Shown here: positions 9,530 through 19,058 of the stretch, piece by piece
How positions within the stretch are numbered: the first letter of the stretch is position 1
How the letters are laid out: every line of letters begins with the position of its first letter
NCBI RefSeq assembly: GCF_000026365.1
Contig: NC_012990.1
Location: 124,001 to 188,000, forward strand
Direction: 5' to 3'
Length of the DNA: 64,000 bases
From: Zygosaccharomyces rouxii
Lineage: Eukaryota > Ascomycota > Saccharomycetes > Saccharomycetales > Saccharomycetaceae
The notes under the pieces: model-generated
Seen by the model: the letters and a program-made list of their open reading frames with translations, nothing else
Database searches by the model: none
Told to the model about the DNA's origin: nothing
Translations under genes and position numbers: made by a program

Positions 9530-10252
9530 ATGGGAATGTTATGTGGATCATCATCTAGTCAATCTTCCAAGAAACCGATTGAAAGGAAGATTGTGATATT
9601 GGGGGATGGTGCATGTGGTAAGACCTCATTACTGAATGTTTTCACCAGAGGTTATTTCCCCAAAGTCTATGAACCAACAGTTTTTGAAAATTACATCCAC
9701 GATATCTTTGTTGATAATAGACATATCACACTTTCACTCTGGGATACAGCTGGACAAGAAGAATTTGATAGATTACGATCACTTTCTTACTCAGACACAG
9801 ATGTGATAATGCTTTGTTTCAGTTTGGACTCAAGAGACTCATTGATGAACGTACAGCACAAATGGGTGGGAGAAATTGCAGATCATTGTGAAGGCGTTAA
9901 ATTAGTTTTAGTGGCATTAAAATGTGATTTGCGTCGAGCAGAACCCGAAAACACTGCGATTACACCAAATTTAATTCACCAACAGCGAACTGAGCAATCC
10001 AGATCAGATTTGGAACAAAATATTAGTGGAATTAACTCGACTCAAAATGGCGATGTAATTAGTTATGAAGAGGGAGTTGCCATGGCTAAAAAAATTGGTG
10101 CATTGAGGTATTTGGAATGCAGTGCGAAATTCAACAAGGGAGTTAATGAAGCATTCACAGAGGCAACAAGAGTTGTTATGAATAGCGAACCAAGGAATAA
10201 AGAAACCAGAGAACAAGAAGAAAGCAGCGGCTCACGTTGCACAATTATGTAA
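9530..10252 (+). CDS. RHO3: Rho-type small GTPase Rho3
   Basis: Rho GTPase that directs exocytosis and polarised growth at the plasma membrane. The 240 residues compare with 231 in S. cerevisiae. The P-loop GDGACGKT is at 25-32, followed by the effector region YEPTVFENY, DTAGQEE near 72-78, a variable insert after the CDLR segment (about 135-175, rich in Asn/Gln/Ser), an ECSAK motif, and a C-terminal CTIM prenylation box. The N-terminal extension with a palmitoylatable Cys5 (MGMLCGSSSS) matches Rho3 (MSFLCGS in S. cerevisiae) rather than Rho1, Rho2 or Rho4. It is convergent with the PRM5-like gene, as in YIL118W/YIL117C. Confidence 0.95.
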   Translation: MGMLCGSSSSQSSKKPIERKIVILGDGACGKTSLLNVFTRGYFPKVYEPTVFENYIHDIFVDNRHITLSLWDTAGQEEFDRLRSLSYSDTDVIMLCFSLDSRDSLMNVQHKWVGEIADHCEGVKLVLVALKCDLRRAEPENTAITPNLIHQQRTEQSRSDLEQNISGINSTQNGDVISYEEGVAMAKKIGALRYLECSAKFNKGVNEAFTEATRVVMNSEPRNKETREQEESSGSRCTIM

Positions 10253-10260
10253 CACAATCA

Positions 10261-10290
10261 AAAAAAAAACAAACAAACAAACAAAAAACA
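10261..10290. repeat. A-rich (AAAC)n tract
   Basis: An A run and several AAAC units lie between the convergent RHO3 and PRM5-like 3' ends. Confidence 0.6.
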
Positions 10291-10351
10291 ATAAGTAAAT
10301 TTGAGATATTCTGAACTTTTTCTTTCTATAATACTAATAATATCTTTTGTT

Positions 10352-11293
10352 CTATGTGGTCCCGTCGTCGTTACCTTCCAGTAAATTATTGAGGAATCTT
10401 GAAGGTGTAGTGCCATGTTTCTTGTTATTGTTATTAACATTTGGCATTTCAAAACTGGAGGCTGATTTAGAACGAGAGTGAGAACGGGAGTGGGAATGAT
10501 CCGAGACTCCAACCGACGACCTATTTCTTTGATGGTATCTGCCGTAGGCCTTTGGTTTTCTTTCAGGCGATGCTGTCCTTTCGGGTCTGTCCAAGAGGTT
10601 ACTCGAACTCTCAGAAGCTGATGGTAATGACGTTACCGATAAATTCTGGAAATGATTCGTACGTCCCACACTCTTGGATTGCTGATTTTGTTGAGCGACC
10701 TCCAGCGTTGGTGAAATAAACAATGAAGACCGTGGGAAATGGCTCGGTACGAAATCTTGCACAGGATTAAACCTCTCTTGATATCCTCCTCCTATTAGAT
10801 CATCATCCATATCTGCATCTGCTACAGTGTCGTAAGAAGTAGAAGATCCAAGGCCGTTACCACCACCCAGAAGGCCAATTAAAGATTTCTTTGGTCTTGC
10901 ATCATTTTTATCAGAATGGTCCACTAACGACTGGTATAATTCTTTTTCATCGCCATGATCGTAAAGTCCACTACTGGGGGTATCTCTCCATTGAATATTA
11001 GTCTCATACATCGTCTTTTTAGCGACTCTACGGGACATATATCTTGCAACAGCATACCAGAGTATTATGAATGCAAATATGGCAGCAGCAGTCCCACCAA
11101 CGATGATATAAATTAATCCATCTGGTAAGTGATTTGCCCTCCAAACGTTTGGGTTCCCATCAGAAGAAGGTGGTGTCACTACAGCAGAATATGAAGTTTT
11201 GGAAGTATGACTCGAGGTCTTCGATGCTGATTGCGCAAACGATCCTGACGCTATATTGGGCAATGCCCTCTGTACCACTGTATGTCCTGCCAT
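10352..11293 (-). CDS. PRM5: Prm5/YNL058C-like single-pass membrane protein
   Basis: Orthologue of the ancestor of the ohnologue pair PRM5 (YIL117C) and YNL058C, both about 316-318 residues; this one is 313. The Ser/Thr-rich N-terminal part is likely extracellular and O-mannosylated. A single transmembrane segment at about 61-83 (IYIIVGGTAAAIFAFIILWY) is followed by basic RR and a long cytoplasmic tail rich in Ser/Arg. PRM5 in S. cerevisiae is induced by pheromone and cell-wall stress through Rlm1; a 9/10 Rlm1-like site sits about 118 bp upstream here. Molecular function is unknown. Confidence 0.85.
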   Translation of the reverse strand: MAGHTVVQRALPNIASGSFAQSASKTSSHTSKTSYSAVVTPPSSDGNPNVWRANHLPDGLIYIIVGGTAAAIFAFIILWYAVARYMSRRVAKKTMYETNIQWRDTPSSGLYDHGDEKELYQSLVDHSDKNDARPKKSLIGLLGGGNGLGSSTSYDTVADADMDDDLIGGGYQERFNPVQDFVPSHFPRSSLFISPTLEVAQQNQQSKSVGRTNHFQNLSVTSLPSASESSSNLLDRPERTASPERKPKAYGRYHQRNRSSVGVSDHSHSRSHSRSKSASSFEMPNVNNNNKKHGTTPSRFLNNLLEGNDDGTT

Positions 11294-11689
11294 TACCGAG
11301 CTACTTCTACCACGAAAAGAACTTATGGAACTGTGATGATAGTATTGGTGATGTTTATTTTAGCACTTTCTTTTATATTTTTAACCTTAATCATTGGTTT
11401 TCCCAGCTCGCCAAATATAGAATGGGGAAATTGATCTGTCGAAACACAGCTTAAGCCACCAATCAAGTGATCAAGTGTTTATGTAACCTATATATGACGG
11501 TATGATTGCCTACTAGTCTTATTACGATAAGAAGTCTGCTACGGTTTGATCTCCAGTAAATCCGGCGTCTCTGCTTTACCTGTATCTTGCACACCTGTAA
11601 CCGTTAGAACAAGCGAACGGCCTACTTGTTCTGTACTTCTTATGCTATACTACAAAATCCTACTATACTACCGCATATATCTCAAACCT
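11294..11689. other. Divergent PRM5-like/OCA2 intergenic region
   Basis: No gene is recognised in these 396 bp. It carries an Rlm1-like MADS site and TATA-like CTATATATG. The open frame continuing upstream of OCA2 starts only from a TTG and is not conserved, so I treat it as untranslated. Confidence 0.55.
11411..11420 (-). promoter_or_regulatory. Rlm1-like MADS-box site
   Basis: CTATATTTGG on the minus strand matches CTAWWWWTAG at nine of ten positions and lies upstream of the PRM5-like gene, a known Rlm1 target family. Use is inferred. Confidence 0.35.
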
Positions 11690-12205
11690 ATGATGTACAT
11701 ACCACCTCTAAACTTTTCACCAGTGGTTAGTACCGATGTCAGCCTATATAGATCTGGATATCCAATGCCTCTAAACTACCCATTCATAAGGGACCAATTG
11801 CATCTTAGAACGATTATCCATGTTGGTGATAAACAAGATCTGTCGCCGGAATATGCAGAGTTTTTAGAGCAAGGGAACATTCAGTTCCACAATATCTACA
11901 TGGATTCATGCAGGGATGACGGATTCAAAGATAGAATGAACCAAATTTTAGAAATTGTACTAAATGTCGATAACTATCCAATGCTAATTCACTCCGGCAA
12001 GGGGAAACATAGAGTTGGTACCGTTGTAGGTATTATAAGAAAATTACTGCAAGGTTGGTCAATCGCAGGCATTTATCAAGAATATGACATTTTTTCCGGT
12101 GGGCTCAAAGGTGAAGCAGATCTTGAGTTCATCACCATGTTCGAAACTAGCTTATTCATTCGGAAGGATAAAATACCGGGCTTTGTCACTTCTGTCACAA
12201 CGTGA
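11690..12205 (+). CDS. OCA2: Atypical tyrosine-phosphatase-like protein Oca2
   Basis: Oca/Siw14-family protein, part of the Oca complex linked to oxidant-induced cell-cycle arrest. I chose ATG 11690 (MMYIPPLNFSPVV), which matches the start in S. cerevisiae, giving 171 residues. Codons further upstream begin only at a TTG. The signature loop reads HSGKGKHRVG at 101-110, so the catalytic Cys of the HCX5R motif is Ser, as in S. cerevisiae Oca2, and enzyme activity is unlikely. Its TGA stop overlaps a Gcn4-type site of the HIS5 promoter, and only 78 bp separate it from the HIS5 start. Confidence 0.88.
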   Translation: MMYIPPLNFSPVVSTDVSLYRSGYPMPLNYPFIRDQLHLRTIIHVGDKQDLSPEYAEFLEQGNIQFHNIYMDSCRDDGFKDRMNQILEIVLNVDNYPMLIHSGKGKHRVGTVVGIIRKLLQGWSIAGIYQEYDIFSGGLKGEADLEFITMFETSLFIRKDKIPGFVTSVTT

Positions 12206-12209
12206 GTCA
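12203..12209. promoter_or_regulatory. Gcn4 site in the HIS5 promoter
   Basis: TGAGTCA is a perfect Gcn4/AP-1 site, 75 bp upstream of the HIS5 ATG. Its first three bases are the OCA2 stop codon. General amino-acid control of HIS5 is established in S. cerevisiae. A TATA-like TTATAAGA follows at about 12221. Confidence 0.7.
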
Positions 12210-12283
12210 CAGAGAAAACTTTTATAAGAAGGCAAATTATACATTTGTTGTATCCTAAACCTCCCTCACCCCATCACTTCATC

Positions 12284-13444
12284 ATGACCTTTGATTTAAC
12301 TAAAATCGTTAGACCTAAGATTTACAATCTAGAACCATATCGTTGCGCAAGAGACGATTTTAAGGATGGTGTCCTATTGGACGCAAATGAGAACCCTCAT
12401 GGTCCTACGCAACCAGGTCTTGAAGGATCTGGATTGAACAGATATCCTGATCCTCACCAACTTGCATTCAAGACTGCAATGGCTAATTTTCGTAATGGTG
12501 AAAATCACCAGTACAAAGACTTACCACAGCCATTGACGGCAGAGAATTTATGCCTTGGTGTTGGATCTGATGAAAGTATTGATGCCATCATTAGAGCTTG
12601 TTGCGTTCCTGCAAAGGAGAAGATTTTGGTCCTACCACCAACCTATTCCATGTACTCAGTTTGTGCCCATATTAACGATGTTGAAATAGTTAAATGTCCA
12701 TTGATTACCAGTGATAACTCATTCCAGGCCAACACAGACGAAGTCATCAAAACTGCTCAAAACGATCCTTCCATTAAATTGATTTTCATCACTTCTCCTG
12801 GTAATCCAACAGGTGCTAAAGTGGAAACCTCTAGAATTGAGAAAATCCTACAGAATTGGGACCGTGGGATGGTCGTTGTCGATGAAGCTTACATCGACTT
12901 CTGTGGCGGTTCTACAGCTCCATTAGTTACCAAATATCCAAACCTCTGCGTATTACAGACATTATCCAAATCTTTTGGTCTTGCGGGTATTAGGTTGGGT
13001 ATTACTTTTGCCTCCAAAGAAATGGCTCGTGTTTTAAATTCGATGAAGGCCCCTTATAACATTTCATCTTTGGCTTCTGAGTACGCATTGAGAGCTGTCC
13101 AACCAGATAATCTGAAAGTAATGAAACAACTGTCACTCGAAAATAAAAGCCAGCAACACCGTCTGGTCAAGGAACTGACATCCTTGCCCAACGTCCATAA
13201 GGAACCTATTGGTGGTCTTGACGCCAATTTTATCTTGTTAAGAATTGGCAATGGTGATGGTGATAACGATTTGGCAAAAAAGCTATATTACAAATTAGCT
13301 ACCGAATCTGGTGTTGTTGTTAGATACAGAGGTAGCGAATTAGGTTGTACTGGTTGTTTGAGAATCACAGTCGGTACTAAGGAGGAAAACGACAAGTTGG
13401 TTAAGGAGTTTGCTAAATTATTGACTCAATTGACTTCAAATTAG
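12284..13444 (+). CDS. HIS5: Histidinol-phosphate aminotransferase
   Basis: PLP enzyme for the seventh step of histidine biosynthesis, converting imidazole-acetol phosphate to L-histidinol phosphate with glutamate. I chose ATG 12284 (MTFDLTKIVRPKIYNLEPYRCARDD), which aligns with the S. cerevisiae start; the frame extends upstream only through a TTG codon. The protein has 386 residues. The PLP lysine is K229 in TLSKSFGLAGIRLG, with the substrate-binding YNISSLASEYAL and C-terminal LRITVGT motifs. A Gcn4 site sits immediately upstream. It is convergent with NUP159, as in YIL116W/YIL115C. Confidence 0.96.
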   Translation: MTFDLTKIVRPKIYNLEPYRCARDDFKDGVLLDANENPHGPTQPGLEGSGLNRYPDPHQLAFKTAMANFRNGENHQYKDLPQPLTAENLCLGVGSDESIDAIIRACCVPAKEKILVLPPTYSMYSVCAHINDVEIVKCPLITSDNSFQANTDEVIKTAQNDPSIKLIFITSPGNPTGAKVETSRIEKILQNWDRGMVVVDEAYIDFCGGSTAPLVTKYPNLCVLQTLSKSFGLAGIRLGITFASKEMARVLNSMKAPYNISSLASEYALRAVQPDNLKVMKQLSLENKSQQHRLVKELTSLPNVHKEPIGGLDANFILLRIGNGDGDNDLAKKLYYKLATESGVVVRYRGSELGCTGCLRITVGTKEENDKLVKEFAKLLTQLTSN

Positions 13445-13497
13445 CATCGTAAAACAATGTATATATATTGTACAGATAAATAAAAGACAAATCGTGA

Positions 13498-16400
13498 TCA
13501 AGTTTCGATGTTGGTACGTTTCTTTAACATTTCACCCAGTTGTCTCTTAGTGTTCAACTTCAATCCAACTTGGACCACTTCGATGGATTGAATACCATTT
13601 GCAACGGCAGCAGATGATTCCTTTGGCTCCAGAGCACGTTCATCTTTCAAATTTAAGTTTCTTATATCTTCTCTCAAACGGGCAATTTCTTGCAGTAAGT
13701 TTTCACGATCAGCAGCTTCTCTGGCCAGTTTAACGACGTATGTGTTACTTTCCATTTGTTTGCCCTGAACGGTGTAAAGTTTCAGTATTTGTAATAATTC
13801 TTCGATGTGCTGAATGGTTTCCGAGGTCTTGAACATTTTATTCCTTAGTTCAGACTGCTTATCCAACTGATGGTATCTCAGTCCTCCGAATGCCTTCTGA
13901 AATTCATGACTCAATTTTTCCAAGTTACTATATTCATCTCTAATGACAATGAGCTTGTTCTGCAGGGACTCGATACCTTTTTCTGTCAACTCAGAAACTT
14001 TACCACTTGTGGATTCCACTTGGCCATATAGTTCCTTCATTGGTTTATTCTTTTCAGCCAAGATTGTTTGCAATTTAGAAGCATCTGGAATTCTCCACTG
14101 ATACATGTTGGTAATTGAACTCTCATTTATCTTGACGGGATGCTCAAAGCACTGATCTTGGAAGAAACTATCTAGCCCTGAGATATTTTCCATTAGCACA
14201 GAAAGTTCTGCAGACACATAGTGATAAGTTCTCTCAATGGATTTAAGAATAGGATCTTGTGAAGAATACTTGATATTGGTCACACTCGCACCAGAAAAGT
14301 ATTCCGGCATAGGTTTAGGCCTATATTGCTCGCCCAAATATGCATCATCATTTTCAAAAGCTTGAATCTTGAAATCACTTAGTTCGATTGGATTAGTTTG
14401 ACAATCAGCGTCTCCTGATGCAGCTTTTTCGACCTGAGTGCCACTGCTCACTAGGACCGGTGGTGATGCTTGAGTTTGAACACTACGTTCATGATCATCA
14501 CTGGAATTTTCAGCATCGACACTGACAGCAGATTCTACCGTCTTGAGTTGATCCTTGCGACCTTCAGCTGCCGCTTTTGCACCAATTCCAGCGTTCTCCA
14601 ATTCACCTCGCGTAAAATCATCTAGCGTGTCATAAGATTCCTCTCTGCTCACTGCATTCAATGCTGTTGGTGAAGAAGACTTTATCCTGTCACCTTCTTT
14701 TTTCACTTCAGACGTCTTTGGTTGACTTTCGTCATCTCCACCGTATCCACCCTTTTCGTCAGGATGAGAGCTAACCGAATCTTTAGGAGCACCTTCAATT
14801 GAGTTTTCGAGATCTTCTGGTAAAGTTCCTTCATTCTCAGAAGACTCCGGTGTCTGAGTTTCTGTCCTTTTGTCATCTTTGGTAGAAATCTGCAATTTGA
14901 ATTCATTGTTTGAATCCTCTTTTTCCTTGTTCAAATTTGGTACCTGGGAGAATGTGAACCCAGTTGAAGATGGTTTATTTAAATCATTAGTGTATTGGGC
15001 AAAGGGTGATTGACCTTCCTTGGATTTTGGTTGCTGAGTGATACTTGGTGATTTCAAATCATTAGAAGAAAGAGTTGCACTTTCCTTTATTTTAGCAGTC
15101 AAAGAAGATATAGAAGATTCTGATCTTGCTGGCGTCTGTTCGACTGTCGAATCTGATAAATCATCATCATTATCTGGTGAGCTTTTCTTTCCAGTGGAAG
15201 TCTTTTCTTCTTCAGTTGAATCTTCAGCTTTCTTACCCTCCTTGGCATTCTTGTCTTCTTCCTCTTCCTTCTTACCTTCTTTTTGGCCCAATGGTGAAAA
15301 CTTCTGTTTACTTGGTGAAGACGGTGCCGCCGAAGCTTGTCCAAAGGAAGGCCTACTTGTACTTGCTCCGTACGAGGGCGATGTGAACACTGGCAAATTT
15401 TCATCTTTGGCTAAAGCTGCAAAGGGACTTTGCTTTTTGTTACTAGAAATGCTACCAAGCGTAGAATGACCAAAAGTTGGTTTTTCAGGAGTTGTAATGC
15501 TCTTTGCATTAACACCTGTAGACAGCCGACTGAAAGAAGGTTTAGTTTCAGCTGGAGGAGAAGAAGAAGTAGAGGATTCAGATTTGGGTTGTTCGGAGAT
15601 CTCAAGCTTTGGTTTATCTGAAGTATCTCCATCTTTCTTTTCAGCGCCAAACAGAGATTTATTGTCATCATTCTCTTTCTTTACTAAGTTGGCAAATGGG
15701 CTCTCACTCTTGGACTGGCCCTTGGCAAAATTTCCAAATGAAGAACCAGAAGTATTCAAACTGGATGATTCGAAGGGTGATTTTTCCTTAGGAAATGCGA
15801 ATGCACCAAAGCCTGTATTACTATTAGAACCAAAAGATGGTTTTCCAAAAGTTGATGAGCTAGAAGTTGGACCATTGGTGGTAGATCCAAAGGATGGTTG
15901 ACCGAAGGACGATTGACCAAAGGATGGTTGACCGAAGGACGGTTGACCAAAGGCTGCTTTCCCGAATGCGGGCTCAGATGGCTTGTCAAGTGCAGATTCA
16001 TTTCCGGAGGAGGCTCCAAATCCACTTTTGCCGAAGATATGCTGACCAAATGCTGGAGAGGATGTGTTGGCTGCTGCACCGAATGAAGGTTTTCCAAATG
16101 CTGGAACCGAAGATTCTGTCGCTGGAGCGGATGTGTCGGTTGCTACACCAAATGATGGTTTTCCAAATGCTGGGACTGAAGATTCTGTCGCTGGAGCGGA
16201 TGTGTTGGTTGCTGCACCGAATGAAGGTTTTCCAAATGCTGGCGCCGATGATTCTATGGAGGTACCAAATGAAGTTTTGCCAAATGCTGGCGCCGATGAT
16301 TCTGAAGATGACTGACCAAATGCAGGTTTACCAAAAGCAGACTGACCGAAAGGAGATTGGCCAGAAGAGGATTGACCAAAGGCAGGTGTACCAAAAGAAG

Positions 16401-17925
16401 ATTGACCGAAAGGAGATTGGTCAGAAGAGGATTGGCCAAAGGCAGGTTTACCAAAAGAAGATTGACCGAACGATGACTGACCAAAGGATGGCTTACCGAA
16501 TGAAGGTTGATTTGAAGTACTAGAATCTTGAGAAATGGTAGTACCTGAGTCCGCTTGTCCCAGGCCTCCAAACAGAGGCTTCGATTCCGTTTTGTTCGTT
16601 TCGCCTCCCAGACTTAATCCACCTAGAGAGTTTACTGGATCTTCTAGTTTCTTAGGCTCATCTTTAGCTTCTGATTCTTTGAAAGGCACTTCTTCTACGG
16701 TCTCCTGAGCGACAATCGATTGTTTTAAAGCATCGACATTAAATTTGCCCTCTTTAATAGCCGTTGCATGATAAAATCCAATAATTTGCAGGTTACCTTC
16801 GTTGTTTAAAACATAAATCAAAGGCAGTTTATCTACAGAATCCACACCGGGACAAGGTTGTGCAACCACACCTTCAGTGACGACATCAAGAGCGATTCCC
16901 ACAGGATTGGTATCATTATCTGTCACTTTACTGATCGGTAACACTGCTCTTTCACTATCTTGTAATGGTTGAACTACTTTAGCAGAATCCCAAATTGTGA
17001 TCTCACTTGAACAGGAAGACGCTAAAATATTTATCTGAGGAGTATCATTCAGCAATTGGGACAGTTTCTCATCGTAATACATTGGGTACCTCAGTACAGA
17101 ACCAAATGCTGGTGTTATATCGAAGGATTCTTGGAACGTCATCTTATCATCGTCTTTTCTCACCACGAAGATCCTGTGATCATAGGAGACATCTTCCTCA
17201 TCTGCAGAAACGGGAATTCCAAACACCAATTGGTACTCTTGTGATGCCAAGACAGTTATGCTAATGGGAAGATATTCTTCTTTAATCTCGTCTAAAAGCT
17301 CTGAAGGCGTAGTGAACTCTGAATTTTTTGACAATTGATTCCAACTTTGCAATTCGAAAACTTGTACGGAAAATGATTTGAAGAACGCATATAGTTTATC
17401 CTGAAACAGATCAAATGCTGCCACATTTTCTAGCAGAGATGTCAATTGCCTTTGGACCAAATGTAAACCTCTTAGTTGACCATTGGAATCAAGTGCCAAA
17501 AGAACGCTATTTCGCCAAAATTTCACGTAGACTAAATCACAATCGAAGTTAAACACTTCACTCGGTTCGCCCAACTTATTTAGATCTAATTCAAAAACCT
17601 GAGACTGCTTGTTAACGTAAACCAATTTCTCGTCTCGTATTAATTTGACCGCTATCACATCATCAACTTCTCTTTCCCATATGAACGATATTTCAGACTT
17701 GGCATCATTTTGAATATAATCTCTCAATTGCTGTAGTTTGCCAATAACAATTTTATTACCTGAGCACGCAACGTACAATGATCTATGATTTGAAATATCT
17801 AAGTTTTGTAAAGATGCAAATGGTAATCTTTCATCATAGGAAGGTAAAATCGCAGCTTGACCTAGTTTTTTAAACCCAAAATCTTCTGATGTTAAGGTCT
17901 CAATTTCAGAACCAATGCAGGTCAT
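13498..17925 (-). CDS. NUP159: FG-nucleoporin Nup159
   Basis: Cytoplasmic-face nucleoporin of the Nup82 complex; docks Dbp5 for mRNA export. The 1475 residues match the S. cerevisiae length of about 1460. The N-terminal ~400 residues form the Dbp5-binding beta-propeller. About 430-780 is an FG-repeat region dominated by alternating SFG/AFG with Gln, Lys and Pro linkers. A charged Ser/Glu/Lys-rich stretch follows, then Dyn2-binding QT motifs (VQTQ, GTQV, CQTN near 1170-1200) and a C-terminal coiled coil for Nup82/Nsp1 assembly. The FG-coding DNA is itself a degenerate tandem repeat. Confidence 0.95.
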   Translation of the reverse strand: MTCIGSEIETLTSEDFGFKKLGQAAILPSYDERLPFASLQNLDISNHRSLYVACSGNKIVIGKLQQLRDYIQNDAKSEISFIWEREVDDVIAVKLIRDEKLVYVNKQSQVFELDLNKLGEPSEVFNFDCDLVYVKFWRNSVLLALDSNGQLRGLHLVQRQLTSLLENVAAFDLFQDKLYAFFKSFSVQVFELQSWNQLSKNSEFTTPSELLDEIKEEYLPISITVLASQEYQLVFGIPVSADEEDVSYDHRIFVVRKDDDKMTFQESFDITPAFGSVLRYPMYYDEKLSQLLNDTPQINILASSCSSEITIWDSAKVVQPLQDSERAVLPISKVTDNDTNPVGIALDVVTEGVVAQPCPGVDSVDKLPLIYVLNNEGNLQIIGFYHATAIKEGKFNVDALKQSIVAQETVEEVPFKESEAKDEPKKLEDPVNSLGGLSLGGETNKTESKPLFGGLGQADSGTTISQDSSTSNQPSFGKPSFGQSSFGQSSFGKPAFGQSSSDQSPFGQSSFGTPAFGQSSSGQSPFGQSAFGKPAFGQSSSESSAPAFGKTSFGTSIESSAPAFGKPSFGAATNTSAPATESSVPAFGKPSFGVATDTSAPATESSVPAFGKPSFGAAANTSSPAFGQHIFGKSGFGASSGNESALDKPSEPAFGKAAFGQPSFGQPSFGQSSFGQPSFGSTTNGPTSSSSTFGKPSFGSNSNTGFGAFAFPKEKSPFESSSLNTSGSSFGNFAKGQSKSESPFANLVKKENDDNKSLFGAEKKDGDTSDKPKLEISEQPKSESSTSSSPPAETKPSFSRLSTGVNAKSITTPEKPTFGHSTLGSISSNKKQSPFAALAKDENLPVFTSPSYGASTSRPSFGQASAAPSSPSKQKFSPLGQKEGKKEEEEDKNAKEGKKAEDSTEEEKTSTGKKSSPDNDDDLSDSTVEQTPARSESSISSLTAKIKESATLSSNDLKSPSITQQPKSKEGQSPFAQYTNDLNKPSSTGFTFSQVPNLNKEKEDSNNEFKLQISTKDDKRTETQTPESSENEGTLPEDLENSIEGAPKDSVSSHPDEKGGYGGDDESQPKTSEVKKEGDRIKSSSPTALNAVSREESYDTLDDFTRGELENAGIGAKAAAEGRKDQLKTVESAVSVDAENSSDDHERSVQTQASPPVLVSSGTQVEKAASGDADCQTNPIELSDFKIQAFENDDAYLGEQYRPKPMPEYFSGASVTNIKYSSQDPILKSIERTYHYVSAELSVLMENISGLDSFFQDQCFEHPVKINESSITNMYQWRIPDASKLQTILAEKNKPMKELYGQVESTSGKVSELTEKGIESLQNKLIVIRDEYSNLEKLSHEFQKAFGGLRYHQLDKQSELRNKMFKTSETIQHIEELLQILKLYTVQGKQMESNTYVVKLAREAADRENLLQEIARLREDIRNLNLKDERALEPKESSAAVANGIQSIEVVQVGLKLNTKRQLGEMLKKRTNIET
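15890..16510. repeat. Tandem repeats encoding NUP159 FG motifs
   Basis: Units of about 24-30 bp encoding GKPSFGQSSFG-like sequence and a longer unit of about 75-78 bp (16060-16260, three near-identical copies containing APATESSVPAFGKPSFG). Such repeats expand and contract, so copy number may differ between strains. Confidence 0.7.
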
Positions 17926-18172
17926 CCTGAATGGAGAATCTCGATAACTCCTTAACCTTTACAATGTGAACCCTTGTGTATGCATTAAAATGCTTCAATA
18001 TTCAAATATCTGAGTACATGAAAAGGCCCCTTCGTGTAAGACGATGCTCATCGCAAGAATCAAAGATGAATGGAATATCTCATATTATCGTTAATATAGA
18101 AGATTTAGCAAGAATAGTTGATGATAGAATGGAATTTATATATGTCTAATTCGATTCGGTCCATTCAACTGT

Positions 18173-19018
18173 TTAAGCAGAGAATGACAAAGAACCACCC
18201 AATTTGTGAACAGGTTCAGCCAAGTTCAGAGCGTTGAAAGAAGCACCAACACCCAAAGTGACACCAGTTCTCAATTCTTGTTTGTAAGCCAATGCAACGA
18301 TACCAGAGTCGGCAATCTTAGTCTTGATTTGGGAAGTAGCATCTGGCAAGTACTTAGTAGCGAATTCGATGTTGACGTTAGTCAATTCCTTAGGAACTGA
18401 AGTGGCCTTGGCACCAACTTGCAAGATTGGGCTGACGTTCTGGAAGAAGGAAACGGTAGTCAATTGAGCGTTGTTAGTGGATAGACCTAGAGAGTAGTCA
18501 CCAGCAGAGTAACCCAATGCAACAGCATAACGAGACAAAGAGCCACCAGTGATATCGTAACCGATTTCAGCACCACCGACGATACCTTCGTGAGCCAAAG
18601 TCAAATCACCGACGAAGGATGGGCCCTTCAATAGATCGAACGCACCTCTAGCGGTGAAGAAAGGTTGAACGAAGCTAACGTTCAACTTAGCAGCCTTAGA
18701 AACACCTGGGACCAAAGAGGTCACCAATTCACTCTTCAAACCTGGAGTCAAGTCTGCCAATTCAATCTTGGTGTTCAAGTTGTTGGCATTTGACCAGCCT
18801 TGAGTCAAAGTCAAACCAGTAGCCTTGTCAGAGACTCTAGTTTCAACGTTGGCAGACAAAGGACCATCCTTGACGGCTTGCTTAGCCTTTAGAGTGAACT
18901 TAACACCGTTCTTGGCGACAGTACTCACATCGACAGCTGCATTGGTACCATGATAGAAATCTTTACCCAAAAGACCGTTGATATCTTTGCCAATGTCAGA
19001 GAAAAATGGTGGAGCCAT
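18173..19018 (-). CDS. POR1: Mitochondrial outer-membrane porin (VDAC)
   Basis: Voltage-dependent anion channel for metabolite passage across the mitochondrial outer membrane. The 281 residues compare with 283 in S. cerevisiae. The amphipathic N-terminal helix (PPFFSDIGKDINGLLGKDF) precedes alternating beta-strand sequence, ending with the beta-signal-like KLGGSLSFSA. It corresponds to the ancestor of POR1/POR2 (YNL055C/YIL114C), next to NUP159 and VAC7. Codon choice looks strongly biased (TTG, GGT, GCC), as expected for an abundant protein. A TNATTGG Hap-type site lies about 340 bp upstream. Confidence 0.96.
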   Translation of the reverse strand: MAPPFFSDIGKDINGLLGKDFYHGTNAAVDVSTVAKNGVKFTLKAKQAVKDGPLSANVETRVSDKATGLTLTQGWSNANNLNTKIELADLTPGLKSELVTSLVPGVSKAAKLNVSFVQPFFTARGAFDLLKGPSFVGDLTLAHEGIVGGAEIGYDITGGSLSRYAVALGYSAGDYSLGLSTNNAQLTTVSFFQNVSPILQVGAKATSVPKELTNVNIEFATKYLPDATSQIKTKIADSGIVALAYKQELRTGVTLGVGASFNALNLAEPVHKLGGSLSFSA

Positions 19019-19029
19019 AGTGAAGAGAT

Positions 19030-19058
19030 TATGTGTGTATGTGTGTGTGTGTGCGTAC
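19030..19058. repeat. (TG)n microsatellite
   Basis: TG/TATG dinucleotide run just upstream of the POR1 start, probably in its 5' untranslated region. Confidence 0.65.

Noticed and set aside
11546..11689. 48-codon N-terminal extension of OCA2
   Set aside because: It begins at TTG and is not present in the orthologue; ATG 11690 aligns with the known start.
14703..16571. Several open frames in other frames across NUP159
   Set aside because: Shadows of the repetitive FG and charged regions; they have no independent start context or family match.
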